A DNA stretch of 64,000 nucleotides. It comes from Onchocerca volvulus (taxonomy: Eukaryota > Nematoda > Chromadorea > Rhabditida > Onchocercidae). The notes under the pieces were generated by a model. It was not told where the DNA came from. It saw only the letters and a program-made list of their open reading frames with translations, and did not search any database. The first letter of the stretch is position 1, and the number at the start of each line of letters is the position of its first letter. Shown piece by piece: positions 22,168 through 37,800 of the stretch. Location of the stretch: positions 11,649,208 to 11,713,207 of the forward strand of contig HG738138.1 in assembly GCA_000499405.2 (NCBI GenBank). Reading direction: 5' to 3'. A program made the translations under genes and the position numbers.

Positions 22168-25100
22168 TCATCTTGGGTTTAAAAATATTTGCAAAATATG
22201 AGAAATATCTGAAAATATATTATGAGAAGGTCGGCCAAAAGTTTGAAGAGTTCTTGGGAGCTGTTTCAGGACAATATGCTCCCAGGTATTGTCAATGCCA
22301 TTTTCGGCTCCAATCAGTCCAGTTATTCCACCTTGTCCACTCCATTGTGCTGGAGGTGCCTTAGGCAACGGACTTGATGTGGAATCTTAAATATAAAAAA
22401 AAGTTACTGAAAGTTGGTATTAACTTGATGGCAAGCTTATTATCTTGAGGAAGAATCCATAGAATTATCTTACCTCGAATATAACGGAGTGTAAAATTAG
22501 CTGGAGCTTTTAAGGCAATAGACATGATGTAAACTTGATTCGTCTCTGAAATAATATCACCCGCTGCGGCATTGCAACATTGCCTATAATTATCCTATAT
22601 TTATTTTATGATCGCTTGTTTCATGACACGTTTTCTCAGACGTTGAATAATTTTGTTGAACAAATTTCTAAAATCATTAAATAACCTGAATCCAGTTTGT
22701 TCCAATTTTGTTCCATGCTTTATTTCAAGATAATTATCAGCACATGACGAATCACAAACATACATTGCATCCAGTACTTCTAAATGTACTTTCCCAAAAG
22801 GTGCCTATAATTAAATATCATGCAAAGATATTGAATATAAACATATAATTATTGAAATTTGATTTCAATTAAATTAAAATTTCTTGCAATTTTTTTTCCT
22901 TTTTTTTTTTTTTTTTGCGAAACTTACAGTTATTCGCCAATAGCAATTTCCAGCAATATTACTTTTCAACGTAAGCCATTGTTCACCAGCTAATAGTTCA
23001 CCTCCACAACCCGCTATGCTCAAATAATTATTACAGCAGGTATGCTCGTTCAAGTTAATTCAACATAGGAAATTTATTCATTATCAGTTAAATAAAGTCT
23101 CAAATTAAAAATAGCTTATGATCTGTCAAAAATATCACACGATTCGAACACCTAAATACAATACGTCTTCAATTTTCACGCTTTGAAACTTTGTTTAAAT
23201 CTCAAAGCGTTGAATTAACTTGTTAGTTACAAACAAATATCAGCATGCTTCAGAAGCAGATTATGCTCGTTAACTAGTTATCATAATAGTTAAAAGGATT
23301 TGATATGAATTTGCCAGATAATTCTTTCAATTTACTAGTCTCATAATACTATGCTACTCTATTCAATTACCTGACAATATTCAACTTACCGGTAGATAGA
23401 GGTATACTTTCACAACGAATACCAGCACTTCCTGGTGGACATTTGCAAATGGCGCAATTGCGTGGATCTTCATAACCACCATTTAAACAATTCAAATTCA
23501 CTTTACATTTATCTTGAAAACATAACTGTTAATATTGTAAATTAAGATTCAAATATACAAATGTTTTCAAAAATTTAACGTAGAATCCAAGCGAACGATT
23601 GATGAGATGTTAACTTTTGTTACAAGCTCGTACGGATTTTTGATAAATTATCAGTTCAAAAAAGAAATGATAATTTTTCTTTTGCAATTTTTCACACAGA
23701 CACATGCACAAAGAAATTAATATTTGCTGAAGAATAAAGAAACATTTTCAGACTACTTCGAGACTTCAAAACTTTTCTTCATTTCCAAATTAATAATAAA
23801 TTTTGATAAGTTTCAAGCCAATTAAAATATGAACATTTACCTTTACAATACATTCTATTTGCTTCTTTGATATCGATAAATGAAAGATCATTCCTCTGAC
23901 CGATTGTATGTTGGAAACGATGATCTTTTGTTTCGATAGTTACATAGTGATAATCATTACTGAATGCCTATAACGAATCATTCATAATTTAAGATTTTTC
24001 AAATTAATTTTTCAGTTAAAGTATAGCTTTTGGAAGTTGTTCGATGATGAACATCGAACAATAAAGATGCAAAATGGTCTAAGAAATAAAATTTCAATTA
24101 ACCTGTGGACCGTAATGCATCACAGAACCAAAATCATAAGGTACATCCGTAATCGCAATATCATTTCTTTTTTCAAAGTTTCCCTTGGTACCCGGAAATA
24201 TATGTTCTTCGTTGATATTGATGTATCTGAATTTAATCCATATTTAAACAGTAATTTTCTGCATTAGAATTTTCTGTGAGATTTCCATATCTAAAATTTT
24301 TGATTTCAAAATCTAAAGTTTCTGAATATAATATAAAATCAAATTACTCATCACGATCCGGTCGACTTTGCTCATGCCAAAATCCAAGCGTATGCCCTAG
24401 CTCATGAGCAACAATGCCACCCTATGAAAATGAAATTATGAATTATTTTCACATCGAAATTTTAAAGTTTTCAAATAAATTAAATTCTCATAGCTTACAC
24501 TTTCGCAACCATAACCAATGGAAGTATATTGTTTGCCACCAATTCTGCCGACACTCGAATAGCACCTATGAATAAATCCCGAATTATTTAAATTTAATTT
24601 GTGTTTAAGAAAAAAAATTCCGCCTCAAATATCTGAAAGGATTAAAAATTATTAATCAATTATGAAATTATGCAATTTCGATTTTTAAACCATAAATAAG
24701 AAAGGCAACAAATAAAAAAAATTATTAAAAATCCGATAAACATGCCCAGCTCCTCGAAATATGTACACATAATCCTTTTCATCGGTGCGTTCCTTAAAAT
24801 GTATACACGTTTCACGTTCCCATTTCCTCATTCCATCAAGTATGATACGTCGCCATTCACCTTAATTCATTATTTTTATTATGAACTAATAATTATTTGA
24901 AAATTTTCATTGATTTGGAATGAATCACCTAAAATTAATTTTGCTTCGAGCAAACAATTTATATTTCACTAATCAAAAATTTACTTTGTCAAAAAAAAAA
25001 AAAAAGAATTCATTTCTAGTTTGATAATTCAACATTTCAATGATTTACGATCAGTTTCTTTCAAAAAGTATGGAACGATTTGTTGTGGCCACCGAAATGT

Positions 25101-26097
25101 ATCACCAACAATCACCTTCCGTTTTCTTCGTGTTTGTCCCATCTTATCTAAAATCGTAGGAATAAAATCCAAAAACTCTAAAGTGGTAAACTAAATGAAA
25201 ATTCAGAAAAATTTTAAATACTTAAATTTTCTTCTTATTTACTGCCTTCAAACATACAAAAATAAGGAAAAATGATTCACAAGTATGAAAAAAATAAAAC
25301 GAAAACAATCATATACGTCGCTGGAAATCACTGATGACATCTCTCATCTGAGGAGTTGTTAAGACGAGATCCGTTTCAAAAACATCATTAAGAATTCGCT
25401 TATTTATCGTATATTCTGTCCGGTCTATCACTTTATAATTTATAGGTCCCTGAAAATTTCTTTTCTTCATTAAATAAACAAAGATTATTCTAAAAAAAAA
25501 GTAATTCGCCCATGAAGTTGTTTAATTACAATAAACAAAATAAGATTTCCTCTTCTTCTGCTTACTTTCTGTTTATTTATTTAACTTTTTTTCTATTTTA
25601 ACATACTTACTGATGGAAAATTAGAACGACGTTTTGGCGTAAGTGGTATGTCAGCAGATAAGCGAAGAAATCCTCGTAATAATTCTTGAGCATTTTCTAA
25701 ATCATCTTTATTCCAACGTCTTCTAAAAGAAAAAAAAAAAAAAAAAAGAAAAAGAAAAACCTTTTTTGAGCAAAGAAAAAGATTTATTTTCTGCTTTTAA
25801 ATCACTGGTCCAATCTTGAACTGCTTTAAAAATGAACTGCGGACAATTGAAAACTGGTTGCCTTCTTATTCTTATGAGAATCAATGATAAGTAAATTTGT
25901 TGAGCATGGACATGCAGAAAATTTTGGATAAAAGTAGAAATAAATTATTTCATCATTATTGATCAAGCATTAATAACATTATCAAACCTTCGCTGAAAGC
26001 GTGTACTATCGTTCCCTGGTAAAACAAAAAAGCCTATCACCACACCGAGGAATCCAAAAATAAATGATAAAAGTTGGAAAATCTTGCATGGATTCAT
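22168..26097 (-). CDS. Secreted astacin zinc metalloprotease (NAS type)
   Basis: Fourteen minus-strand exons, 5' to 3': 25988-26097, 25611-25722, 25317-25449, 25049-25147, 24746-24860, 24499-24565, 24348-24421, 24103-24226, 23841-23967, 23390-23512, 22928-23013, 22686-22804, 22474-22583 and 22168-22385. Phases agree; the product is 538 residues. The order is a signal peptide (1 to about 25), a propeptide ending in a furin-like RRKRK at 125-129, the astacin catalytic domain, a six-Cys EGF module (322-361), a CUB domain (about 363-466) and a 71-residue tail. The zinc site [19 protein letters not shown] holds H218, E219, H222 and H228; the Met-turn SVMHYG places Met at 273 and Tyr at 275. Astacin-EGF-CUB fits nematode subfamily V (the hch-1/nas-33 to nas-38 group), which acts in hatching, moulting and cuticle collagen processing. 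The usual C-terminal thrombospondin module is not seen; the tail has no Cys. The intron after exon 5 appears to use a GC donor. Confidence 0.93.
24566..24745 (-). other. Probable GC-AG intron in astacin gene
   Basis: After exon 5 the coding frame requires a junction at GG/GCATGT (donor GC at 24745-24744), with the acceptor CATAG ending at 24566. The only nearby GT, four bases on, would throw the catalytic domain out of frame. The joined codon gives GAGCYSSVGR, as expected for astacins. Confidence 0.75.
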
Positions 26098-26117
26098 CAC
26101 TTTATCACTTGCAAGAC

Positions 26118-26124
26118 TTGCTCC
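26118..26124 (-). promoter_or_regulatory. Probable trans-splice acceptor of astacin gene
   Basis: On the minus strand, ACTTTTATTATTAG ends at 26124, 26 bases before the first in-frame ATG (26097). No upstream in-frame ATG exists in the same open stretch, which supports this start. Confidence 0.4.
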
Positions 26125-26197
26125 TAATAATAAAAGTAATAAATCTTGCAAAAATTTATTAAAATCCAAAAAATGAAATAGTGACTTGAATTTCAAA

Positions 26198-27309
26198 ATG
26201 ATCAGCCAGGGATTAAGTTTAAACTGGTTAAATCAATTTTGAATTAACGATAATTTATAGCATAGGATTAAAAATGTAATAACGATATGAATTATAATAT
26301 ATCGCTGAAATTTTCATTAGTATAAATATTACTATTAATTTATATCAACTTACTTGTTTTTAAAAGAAATCAAAAGCTCATCTATCAAATTAATTGTAGT
26401 TTAATAATTATCACAGTTACTAAAAACTTAATTGATTGAAGTGTTTGTTTTGATAAAAATAAATAAAAATTTCAAAGTTCTTTTCATCTTAAGCATATTT
26501 TAATATTTTATTACCAAAATTGCTAAATGAATCTGATAAAAAAAGTTAGAATACAACGGTTATATTTAATAGATCAAAATTGAAAAAGGAAAACTAAAGA
26601 CTGGAAAGGTAGTATCAAGTTCATTTTATCACATGCATTGAAAAAATAATTTATGCAAATTTTTTTTAATTAATTTCCAAAAACAACTGTTGTAGTTAAA
26701 AAAAAAAAGAAATTTCTTTCAAAAATCTCAACAACTACAAAGCTAAGATTGTTTTAAAATAAATTTCACTAATAAGAAGCTCATTTCGTAGATATATCGA
26801 AAATTTAAAAAAGAAAAAGGAAAAACGGTTAAATGAAAATTCTATTGGAATAGAAAAGCAGAAAGACTGATTGTAGCAAAGTTTTATGAAGTGAAAATTC
26901 TGAATGATGAAAAATCTGACGAGCAAAGCAAGTTGACGATTCTCCAACAACCTGTTTACAGATCGCCCACAATTATCCGCTCGGAAATTTTTCACATAAT
27001 ACCACTTTTTTTTTCGTTCTCTTTTCTATTTTCATCTAAAAATATTTGCTTTGTAATTTAAAGATTATTTGTTAAACAGACAAAGAATCATTGATAAAAC
27101 GAAATTAAGCAATGCAACATTAGAGAAAGAATTTTATTACCTTTTTTTTTTTCTAAATCTCTTGTAGATATCATTTTCTTCGTCCCTTTTTTCATCATCA
27201 TGGATAAATAATGATAATTAATATTAAGAACAATAATGACTGCAAAGCCACTATTATTATTGCTACTAATAATGATAATACTACTACTACCACTAATAAT
27301 AATAGTGAA

Positions 27310-27371
<62 letters not shown>

Positions 27372-28829
27372 GACGGAACTAAATTATAAGTTTAAAGAAT
27401 AAGAAAAAAAAAAAAATGAAATGAAAAAGGAATTAACGAAATGAAAATATTGCGATTAAGAGATCACCAGATTAAATGATGATTTGTGATGAAGATAGGA
27501 TGAATTTCGAAACATTAAATATTACTTGAGCAAATATTAAATAAAAGTTGAGAAAATAATAAAATAACAAGGATTAAATCATTCATTCAAGTCTGTCAAT
27601 ATTTTACTGAAGGATTCATCTAAGAATTTGTTTTAGGACGAAAAAAATAGATGAAATGTTTGTTAAAATTTGTCGAAAGATTAGCGAAATTCACACTTTT
27701 TTTTCATTGCTTAAACAGAAATATTTTACTGATAGATAAATAATAACTGATTATATTTATGAAAAAACTTATACAGATTATACTGGGTAAAAGAGTTTGG
27801 CTAAAATGAATCTTAATTATCAATGCATTAGCTATTCTGCTCATAATGAATAATTAAAATCAGAAGTATTGTAATGAATGAAATTTTGTTATTTGAAGAA
27901 AATGGGATGTGAAATATAAAAAATACATGAGCCATTTCATTAAAACGAATTATTATCATTATCAGATGGATAAATGATCAAATCTTTATATTTGTTCTAT
28001 CGTCCATATTTGGATGTTTTCTACCTGCAGTTTTTACCCACAAATCAAGTATCATTGTAATTGCGTTAAGTAAATCCATAACTTCAACGTGATTAATTTT
28101 CAGAATCAAATTAGATCAATTACTTTGATCAATCTAATATTAATTTCCTGGCTAATAATAATGAATTTGTACTCGCATCGTCATTACTGTGCTAATTGAA
28201 AATATACAATTTTAATAATAAGCAATCTAGAGCTGTTTAAAACATGATTACCGAAAGATTTTTCTATTGTTACCAAAATATGATAGCTATGTTAATTGTT
28301 AAATACTTTGTTCTGATTTATTTTTGAAACTCGATATTAGTAATCGACTTAATTGTTACATTTATATTGGATCCAATTATTTTTTCAATTTTGCGCTTCT
28401 ATTTAAACAAAATGCCGCCCAAATTAGTATAAAAAGTTTTTATATTTTTTCAATGTTCATTACATGTTTCAAATCTTGGTAAATTTAATAATTAGATTTG
28501 AAGTTATTTCTTCCATAAAAATCAGCAAATAAGAAAGACATTTTAACTCGTTGGAATAAGGATCAACGCTAATGATGATCTTACACAAAACGCTTGTTAA
28601 GAATGAAAAGATGGCTTACCTGTTAACAATTTAATCATGCAAAAGTGATTTTGATGCAATTATTGCTTCAAGTTTCTCAATTCATTGCTTTCAAAATGAA
28701 TTTAAACAGTGTTCAAATATTTGCTCATATTTGATGAATAAATTTTTATGACTTTTGATCGCTAAAAGGACAAAAATAGTCCCATTCAATTTTCACTGAA
28801 AATATCTTCATCTTCCAAAGATATTATAG
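26198..28829. other. Intergenic DNA between astacin and forkhead genes
   Basis: The likely astacin promoter lies at its left end. No supported gene otherwise. It includes an ATT microsatellite at 27309-27371. A possible forkhead start codon near 28696 is discussed in the forkhead entry. Confidence 0.4.
27309..27371. repeat. (AAT)n microsatellite
   Basis: About twenty uninterrupted AAT units, preceded by imperfect AAT/ACT repeats from about 27230. Confidence 0.95.
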
Positions 28830-29100
28830 GAAACGATATTGACCATCATGAAAAATGTCTGCTGTAGTTTGTAGTTCAATTTGAGGAGATCGCAATAAAC
28901 CCAGATTTCTATGATTTTATCGTAAAATTATTCTCAGGTTTAAGTGCCCTGCTTAGTAAAGCAACTCAAAAATTTTTAACAGAAAACTAAAGCCGGAAAG
29001 TGTACCGATTCCATCTTCGGCAAAATCCAAATTTAAAAATTCAAATAATCCTGAATGGAATAGCAATTGGGATTCAAATGATGAATGCAACATTTTCTCA
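28830..29100 (+). CDS. Candidate 5' exons of forkhead gene
   Basis: Two segments splice in phase: 28830-28863 (acceptor ATTATAG, donor GTAGTT) and 28983-29100 (acceptor TTTTTAACAG, donor GTTTCT). The joined frame is hydrophilic, with a motif NNPEWNSNWDSND, and ends in phase 0, exactly the phase at which the forkhead exon at 31977 begins without its own ATG. This would give the factor an acidic, Asn/Ser-rich N-terminus. A start codon is uncertain; ATG at 28696 followed by a weak GTGTTC donor would fit the phase. The link to the forkhead exons is inference from phase and position, across an intron of about 2.9 kb that contains an antisense gene. Confidence 0.4.
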
Positions 29101-30195
29101 GTTTCTCTTACATCTTTTTCTCATGTATTGTCTTGGCAAATTTCTGAAAAATAAAATAAAAAATTGTACATATTTAAAAAACAAATCAATAAATTCACTT
29201 CCCTTTTTTAGCGGAAAATTTTTACTTCGAAATTACATTTTAATTATCAATAATTATTTATTATCGTATATGTACTTTTATTTTATAAAAAAATAATTCA
29301 TTATCATAAATAAAAAATATAACTAAAAGAAAAAAGCTGAAAAAAGTCAAAAAAAGTAATATTTCAAAAGGTTGCATTTTTTTGAAACTTTTTTCTTTAT
29401 TTTTTCTATTTCTCTTTTCTCATCAAATAACTTTATTGAACTGAACTAAATAAGTAAGCAATATCGTGAAATGTACCGCAAAAAAAAGAAAAAAAAGTGA
29501 TATTGCTGCAAGAAAATTAAAGAAATATATTTTATTAATTTCGATTTGTGTTAATTTTAAAAATTATTTGCAAAGTTAATGAATAATACGGTTATTAGCA
29601 AAATTATTCGAGAGTTACTGATAGACAAGGAAGATTGCAAAATAAGAGATATATATTACATAGATATATATTTATAAATAACGAGTAGCAAATAGATGTA
29701 TTGGTCTCGTAACAGCGTACTAATAAATGAGGACATCATCAACCTTTCCAAGTTTCTCTTTCATCCTCCGCCCCCATTTCATTCATAAATATCGAGCAAA
29801 ACAGGATTTCCTGGCTGTTAAATGTCTTGGCCAATTAGTCTTGCAATGCATATAATTATTTATCATTTGAACAATTTATTTCGTTCTAAAAAAAATTATC
29901 CGTTCATTTCTTCCATAATTTTTCGATTTTGACATTTTTTCGAATAAATAATCTATTGCTCAAAAAAAAAAAAAAAAAAAAAGAAAAATGAAAATGAAAA
30001 TAGCATTTTTTAATATTTAGTAGTTGGTTAAAGATTGTTGCTAATATAATTAATTTGATCTCAAGTTTATTTATGCAAATCTTTGCTATTGCTTGATAAA
30101 TTTTAGACTTAAATATAAATTTCAGACTTTCTGAACACACAGATGTGATTAGTCTTTAGTGTGAAGCAGTTAGACATCATGAATCTAAAATTTAG

Positions 30196-31055
30196 TTATT
30201 TATTATATATTTGAAAATTTCGGGAAGAATGCGTCAGGTCAATTGTAAAATTGGTCTTATTCGCTGTCGTGATGAGTGAGTCCAGGTGGGAAGGTATTAG
30301 TATCGGTGCCTTGGGCAGACTGTCACCGTTAGCTAACAATAGTCCATGACACCATCACATCCATTTTAACTGCCAAGTATCCTCAGTTTCCTTTTCCTCA
30401 ATTTGCTTTTCTCTCCTATTTTCCTTTATACCTTTTTCCTGGATTTCTTCTACTGATCCAAGCAATTTAAAAAACTTATCGTTCAATTCATTATCCAGTA
30501 AAAACCTTGAAAATTTTCTAAAACTTTTTGGAATTTTTGTTATATAAGTAAAAAAACTTTCATCTTTCATGTAATATCTAATTGAATTACCGGTTGACGT
30601 CCAGTTTCTAACTTTCAGATAACTTTGAAAAATTGCAAAAGTTATTGGTAGGTTCAATATTTGCTACGATATCAAATGTTATTTTTTGTAATTTGGCGAT
30701 TAAAATAGCCCAAACTTTTTATTCGCTCACTCGTTTTCAGCATTTCAAAATTTTTATTTGACTGACAAGTTGTTAATGGAAGAAAGGTAATGCATGACGA
30801 AGATTGCCAATTACCAAGTCTTGACTGGCTAATAAATTCCGTAAAACGTAAATCATCAACGCTGCATATTCCTGATCCTCTTGCTTCCAATTTTTTTCAA
30901 CATGCGAAACATTCAAGGATTCACAATAGTCAGGTAAGTTTGATATTTCCTTTAACCTCATAAAAAAATAAACAAGTGAGTAAATTACATTCAAATAGTC
31001 TGAATAATCCAATTTTATAAATAAGTTAGCAGCGAAGATAGAACTTGTTCTTAAT
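30196..31055 (-). CDS. Antisense gene fragment, possibly Nup160-like
   Basis: Minus-strand exons 30815-31055, 30432-30663 and 30196-30332 (stop TAA 30196-30198) join in phase through a GTAATT donor, a TCGTAG acceptor, a GTATAA donor and a TGTTAG acceptor, giving about 203 residues without a start. A further acceptor (TTATAG at 31056) implies upstream exons that I could not find. The sequence is helical in character: first exon LRTSSIFAANLF, then EYAALMIYVLRNLLASQDL, later FSRFLLDNELNDKFFKLL and PILIPSHLDSLI. The order and spacing of these pieces faintly recall the C-terminal helical region of nucleoporin Nup160, but the stretch between them is far shorter and I cannot prove it. The alternatives are a nematode-specific protein or a truncated copy. 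It lies wholly inside the inferred forkhead intron, on the opposite strand. Confidence 0.4.
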
Positions 31056-31976
31056 CTATAAGCATAAAATTGTCCAATTATTCTTTTTTAATTTTAAGAT
31101 TTTATAGTTTCACAAACAGCTATCAATCACCAGATAATGACTAATATAGTTTGATCAGTTTGTCTCATACTTTAAAGCTTATATTACAGATATATCGAAC
31201 TTCTGATAAATAAACAAAAAAAAAGTCAACAAAAGAGATACCAAAAAAGAAAATAAATAACAAAAAAAAAAAAAAAAAAAACAATAAAATCTTTATAACC
31301 AAACTTTTCGCATTCTCTTGGAAATAAGTGTAAATATTACCGAAATAAATATCACATATTCTGCTTATTGTCACTTTTACTTCAAATCTTTTCTTTCGCT
31401 TTTAAAATTAATCTTTTCCAAAATCCATGATATTCTAGTTAAATTAAATCTTACAATAGTGCAATCTACATTTACGCTGTTCTTATCAGATATAGCAATA
31501 AAATGTGCTCATTAAACAACATATTCAGTAGAATGTTACCATAAAATTATGCTCCACTCTTTTCATACTTCAATTAGCGATTACCAAGGAAATAATTGCA
31601 TCTTACCTGTGCTGCTACTGCTTATTGCTCCCACCTTCTACTATTACAATCAATATCAATAACCCGGAAGTTATATACCTTCTAGAGATTGTCTTAAGCT
31701 TTTCTTCGATAGATCTTTAATATTTATCAAGAAATATTCTCTTTTAATACAATTAAAATGAATTGATTATTTTAAGATTATTCCAATTAATTCCTCTAAT
31801 TTCAAAATTTTATTTCTCATTGGATTTATCACAGAAAAATTTTTTTTTATTCGACATACTGTAAAATTTGAATTTTATTCAATAGAATTTTCAAAAGTTG
31901 AAAATAATAATTTTTTTGATCAAATAAATTGATTACTATTTATTCCAATTATTAAGTCGGCAATAATAATTTGCAG
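31056..31976. other. Intron DNA upstream of forkhead domain
   Basis: No exon could be supported on either strand. On the minus strand a C+G-richer patch at about 31611-31690 ends at a CACAG/GTAAGA donor and could be a 5' exon of the antisense gene, but it has stops in all useful frames and so would be untranslated. Confidence 0.3.
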
Positions 31977-34842
<2,866 letters not shown>

Positions 34843-37800
34843 TAAATGGTGCTTCAATTGATAATTTTGATTTACAAATTTTTTGCTTCTTTTCCAAATG
34901 CAATTACATTTAGCTCATCTTTTTGCTTCTGTCTAAGCACTGAAAGCTTTTTTCTTTTTTTCAACTAAGATCAATGCGGCTCATGATGCATCCGTGAAAC
35001 TTCTGATCGGAGCAATATTTGAAATTCGATAGATTTAATTACGACAATTATTTCAAAATAAATTTGTGCAAAATTTTTCTTTCTTGCATAAAAATATAGA
35101 TAGTTTCAACAATAAATTGTACCGATGAGGTAAATTAACTGTGAGAAATTTAAATTAATCAAGTCCAATAATACACAGTATCACTTTGAAACTGTATTAT
35201 TTACTTGTTATTCTCAAAATACCTTTAAACTTAAATAAATTTTAGCAAAATCACGGATTATTCACGCATATAACTATCTCATTGCAACATATTTTCCATC
35301 GTTTTATTTTAATTTCTAATCAAAGATTGAAATACTTGTTATTTATTTTTTTTTTTTTTTGAAATATTTATTCAACTGTATGATGACCAAATAATGAAAA
35401 GAAATGAGCAAAGTTGGGTAGATTTATATTTATTTGTTGATTTAACAGAAAATGTCAATTAAATTAGTACGCTTAAAAGAGACGAGAAAAAAAAAAAAGT
35501 ATTCAGATATATTAAGAACAGTAATTGCGTATTTCAGTTACATCTTTTGGCTAAAATAATACCTGTAATTTTGTGAAACTTGAAAAATGTTCAAAATTGT
35601 CCAATCCTCTCTTATTATTGTTATCAACTTTTTGCTACAATGAACAGCCAAACAAACAACCAGACAAAAAATTCATCATTCACATATTGTTGCTTCCAAA
35701 ACATCCAATGAAAGATCACATCGCATATATATTTGTTTTTACATATATATGATTTATAAATTAATCAACTAAGATGATATCGTAATGTGTCTGCAAAGCA
35801 ATAATTGCTGCAACAATAACTTTAAAATATTTTATATAATATGTAACATTAAACAATCAATCAGTTTAATCATTTGAATTCTTTTTTATCTTTTAAATTT
35901 GTGTTATTCTGTGCAAACTGAATAATTGTCAGAAGTCATTTGTGTTTGCAGCAAAGTAACTTTCTTCATCTTCTCTGAACGAAGTGTCATGAATGTTTCG
36001 TTCTCTCCCCTTTTTTTGCTAATTTCAAAAACAAAATTTGATATCTCCATATTTAAAGAGGTGTATGTGTGAATTTCTGTTTATCTTTGTGTATATGGAT
36101 GAATTTAAGAAGCACATCATCCAGAATCGAATATATTTATTCAAACAGTTTAGGTTTATTGAATCCCGTGATATATAAACAAGCATAATTTCAACTGCTG
36201 ATAAGCTGATTCTTTCTTGTCATATTGCAATAACAAATTTAATTCGACGTAAATTTTTCATTTCTATCTTGTACTTTTCCACCAATTCTCCGTTCCTACT
36301 TATTAGTATTCATTTTGAATTAAACTGTGAGAAAATTAATTATTTCATTATGAAATGTGATAAATATGTACAATACCCAACGGTTCTCTCTTTTGGTTTT
36401 CAAAGATCAAATGCGAAAATTGAGATTTAATTCATGAAATTGAATATCCGATATGTTGTAATTTAACTACGAAAAAAGATAATAATTACCGATGATAGTA
36501 TTTTGAGAGGCAAAAAAAAAAAAAGTGGCTTGCCTGATTCATATCATTTCATCGGAACACATTGAAAAAAAATAAATGAAATTTTTTTGCCCGCAAAATT
36601 TTATTATTCTTACAGTTATAAATTATATCAATTTATATTACCATTATTATTGATTTTAACTTTTATCATCTATCTTTCATAATATTTCGTTTCCAATGTA
36701 GCATTATCATAAATTGATATCCAATATAGCTTTATTCTTAGTGAAACTTTAGATTTTCATTACAGTTAATTTCCGATGAAATTCGTTTTATTAATTTAGT
36801 CTTCAAAGATAATTGCTATTGCACTATTTAAAAAAGTACTTTAGCTGCATATAATATTGTTGATTTATTTTGTTCTTTCGTTTCAAATGAATGATTTCTA
36901 TGATATTAAATCCGTAATAATTGTGAAATCGGTGAATGCCTATATTTGCACATGTAAAATGTAGATGTATGCAAATTGTCTATGATCAATATTGATGATG
37001 ATTCACATTCTAAACTTTAAAACTTAACGTGAATATAAATATTCATATTTCTATTCATTTTACATTCATCTTTAGGTGAGATATGAAAGAAAAAAGTTTA
37101 TCAATAAAATTAAACATCCATTCCAGTTCTACAATTGTTATTGTATTTATTTATTTTTTTGTTATTGTATTTATTTTTTCTCTTTCTCTTTTTCTTTCTT
37201 TTTTTTTTTTTTTTTAAAGAGAAAAGCAATGAAAGCTCTATTCGCTTCGTTTATTTACTTTGGCACTTTCTTTTAAATTATGAAAATATAACCATCAAAA
37301 AAAATATTGTAATTATCGAAACACTTCACTTCACAAACATTTTACTTTAGTAGAATAAAAAGCAGTAATGATCATTGTAATAATAATAGTAATAATAAAT
37401 AAATAAACTTTTCATATTAAAATTTAATGTTAAAAGTAAAATGTGTTTCCTTGTAATTAACATATACCGTTAGTACTACCTTATTGGTCTCATAATTCAG
37501 AATTCGATTTCCAAAACAATATTATTTAATACTCGCCTTTGCTAGTTAATAATATGGAAATAAATGATTGTTAGTATGAAGTTCTTTAAATAAAATAATG
37601 GTACCAACCTGTTTCAAATAATTTTAATTAATATTAATAATTTTAACTATTTTCTAAAAGAATTTAAAGTAAATTTTAATTGTATTTAGAAAACTTTAAA
37701 TGTTATAATTGGTTGTTGATATTATTTACAATAATTGTGTAATGTAAAGTAGATACTATTTATCAAATTTCATGTAGATGAAAGGAATTATTTTAGAGAT

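Noticed and set aside
22140..22364. Plus-strand frame opposite the last astacin exon
   Set aside because: It is the complement of a secure coding exon on the minus strand.
27211..27402. Asn-rich frame of 63 codons
   Set aside because: It is a translation of the AAT microsatellite.
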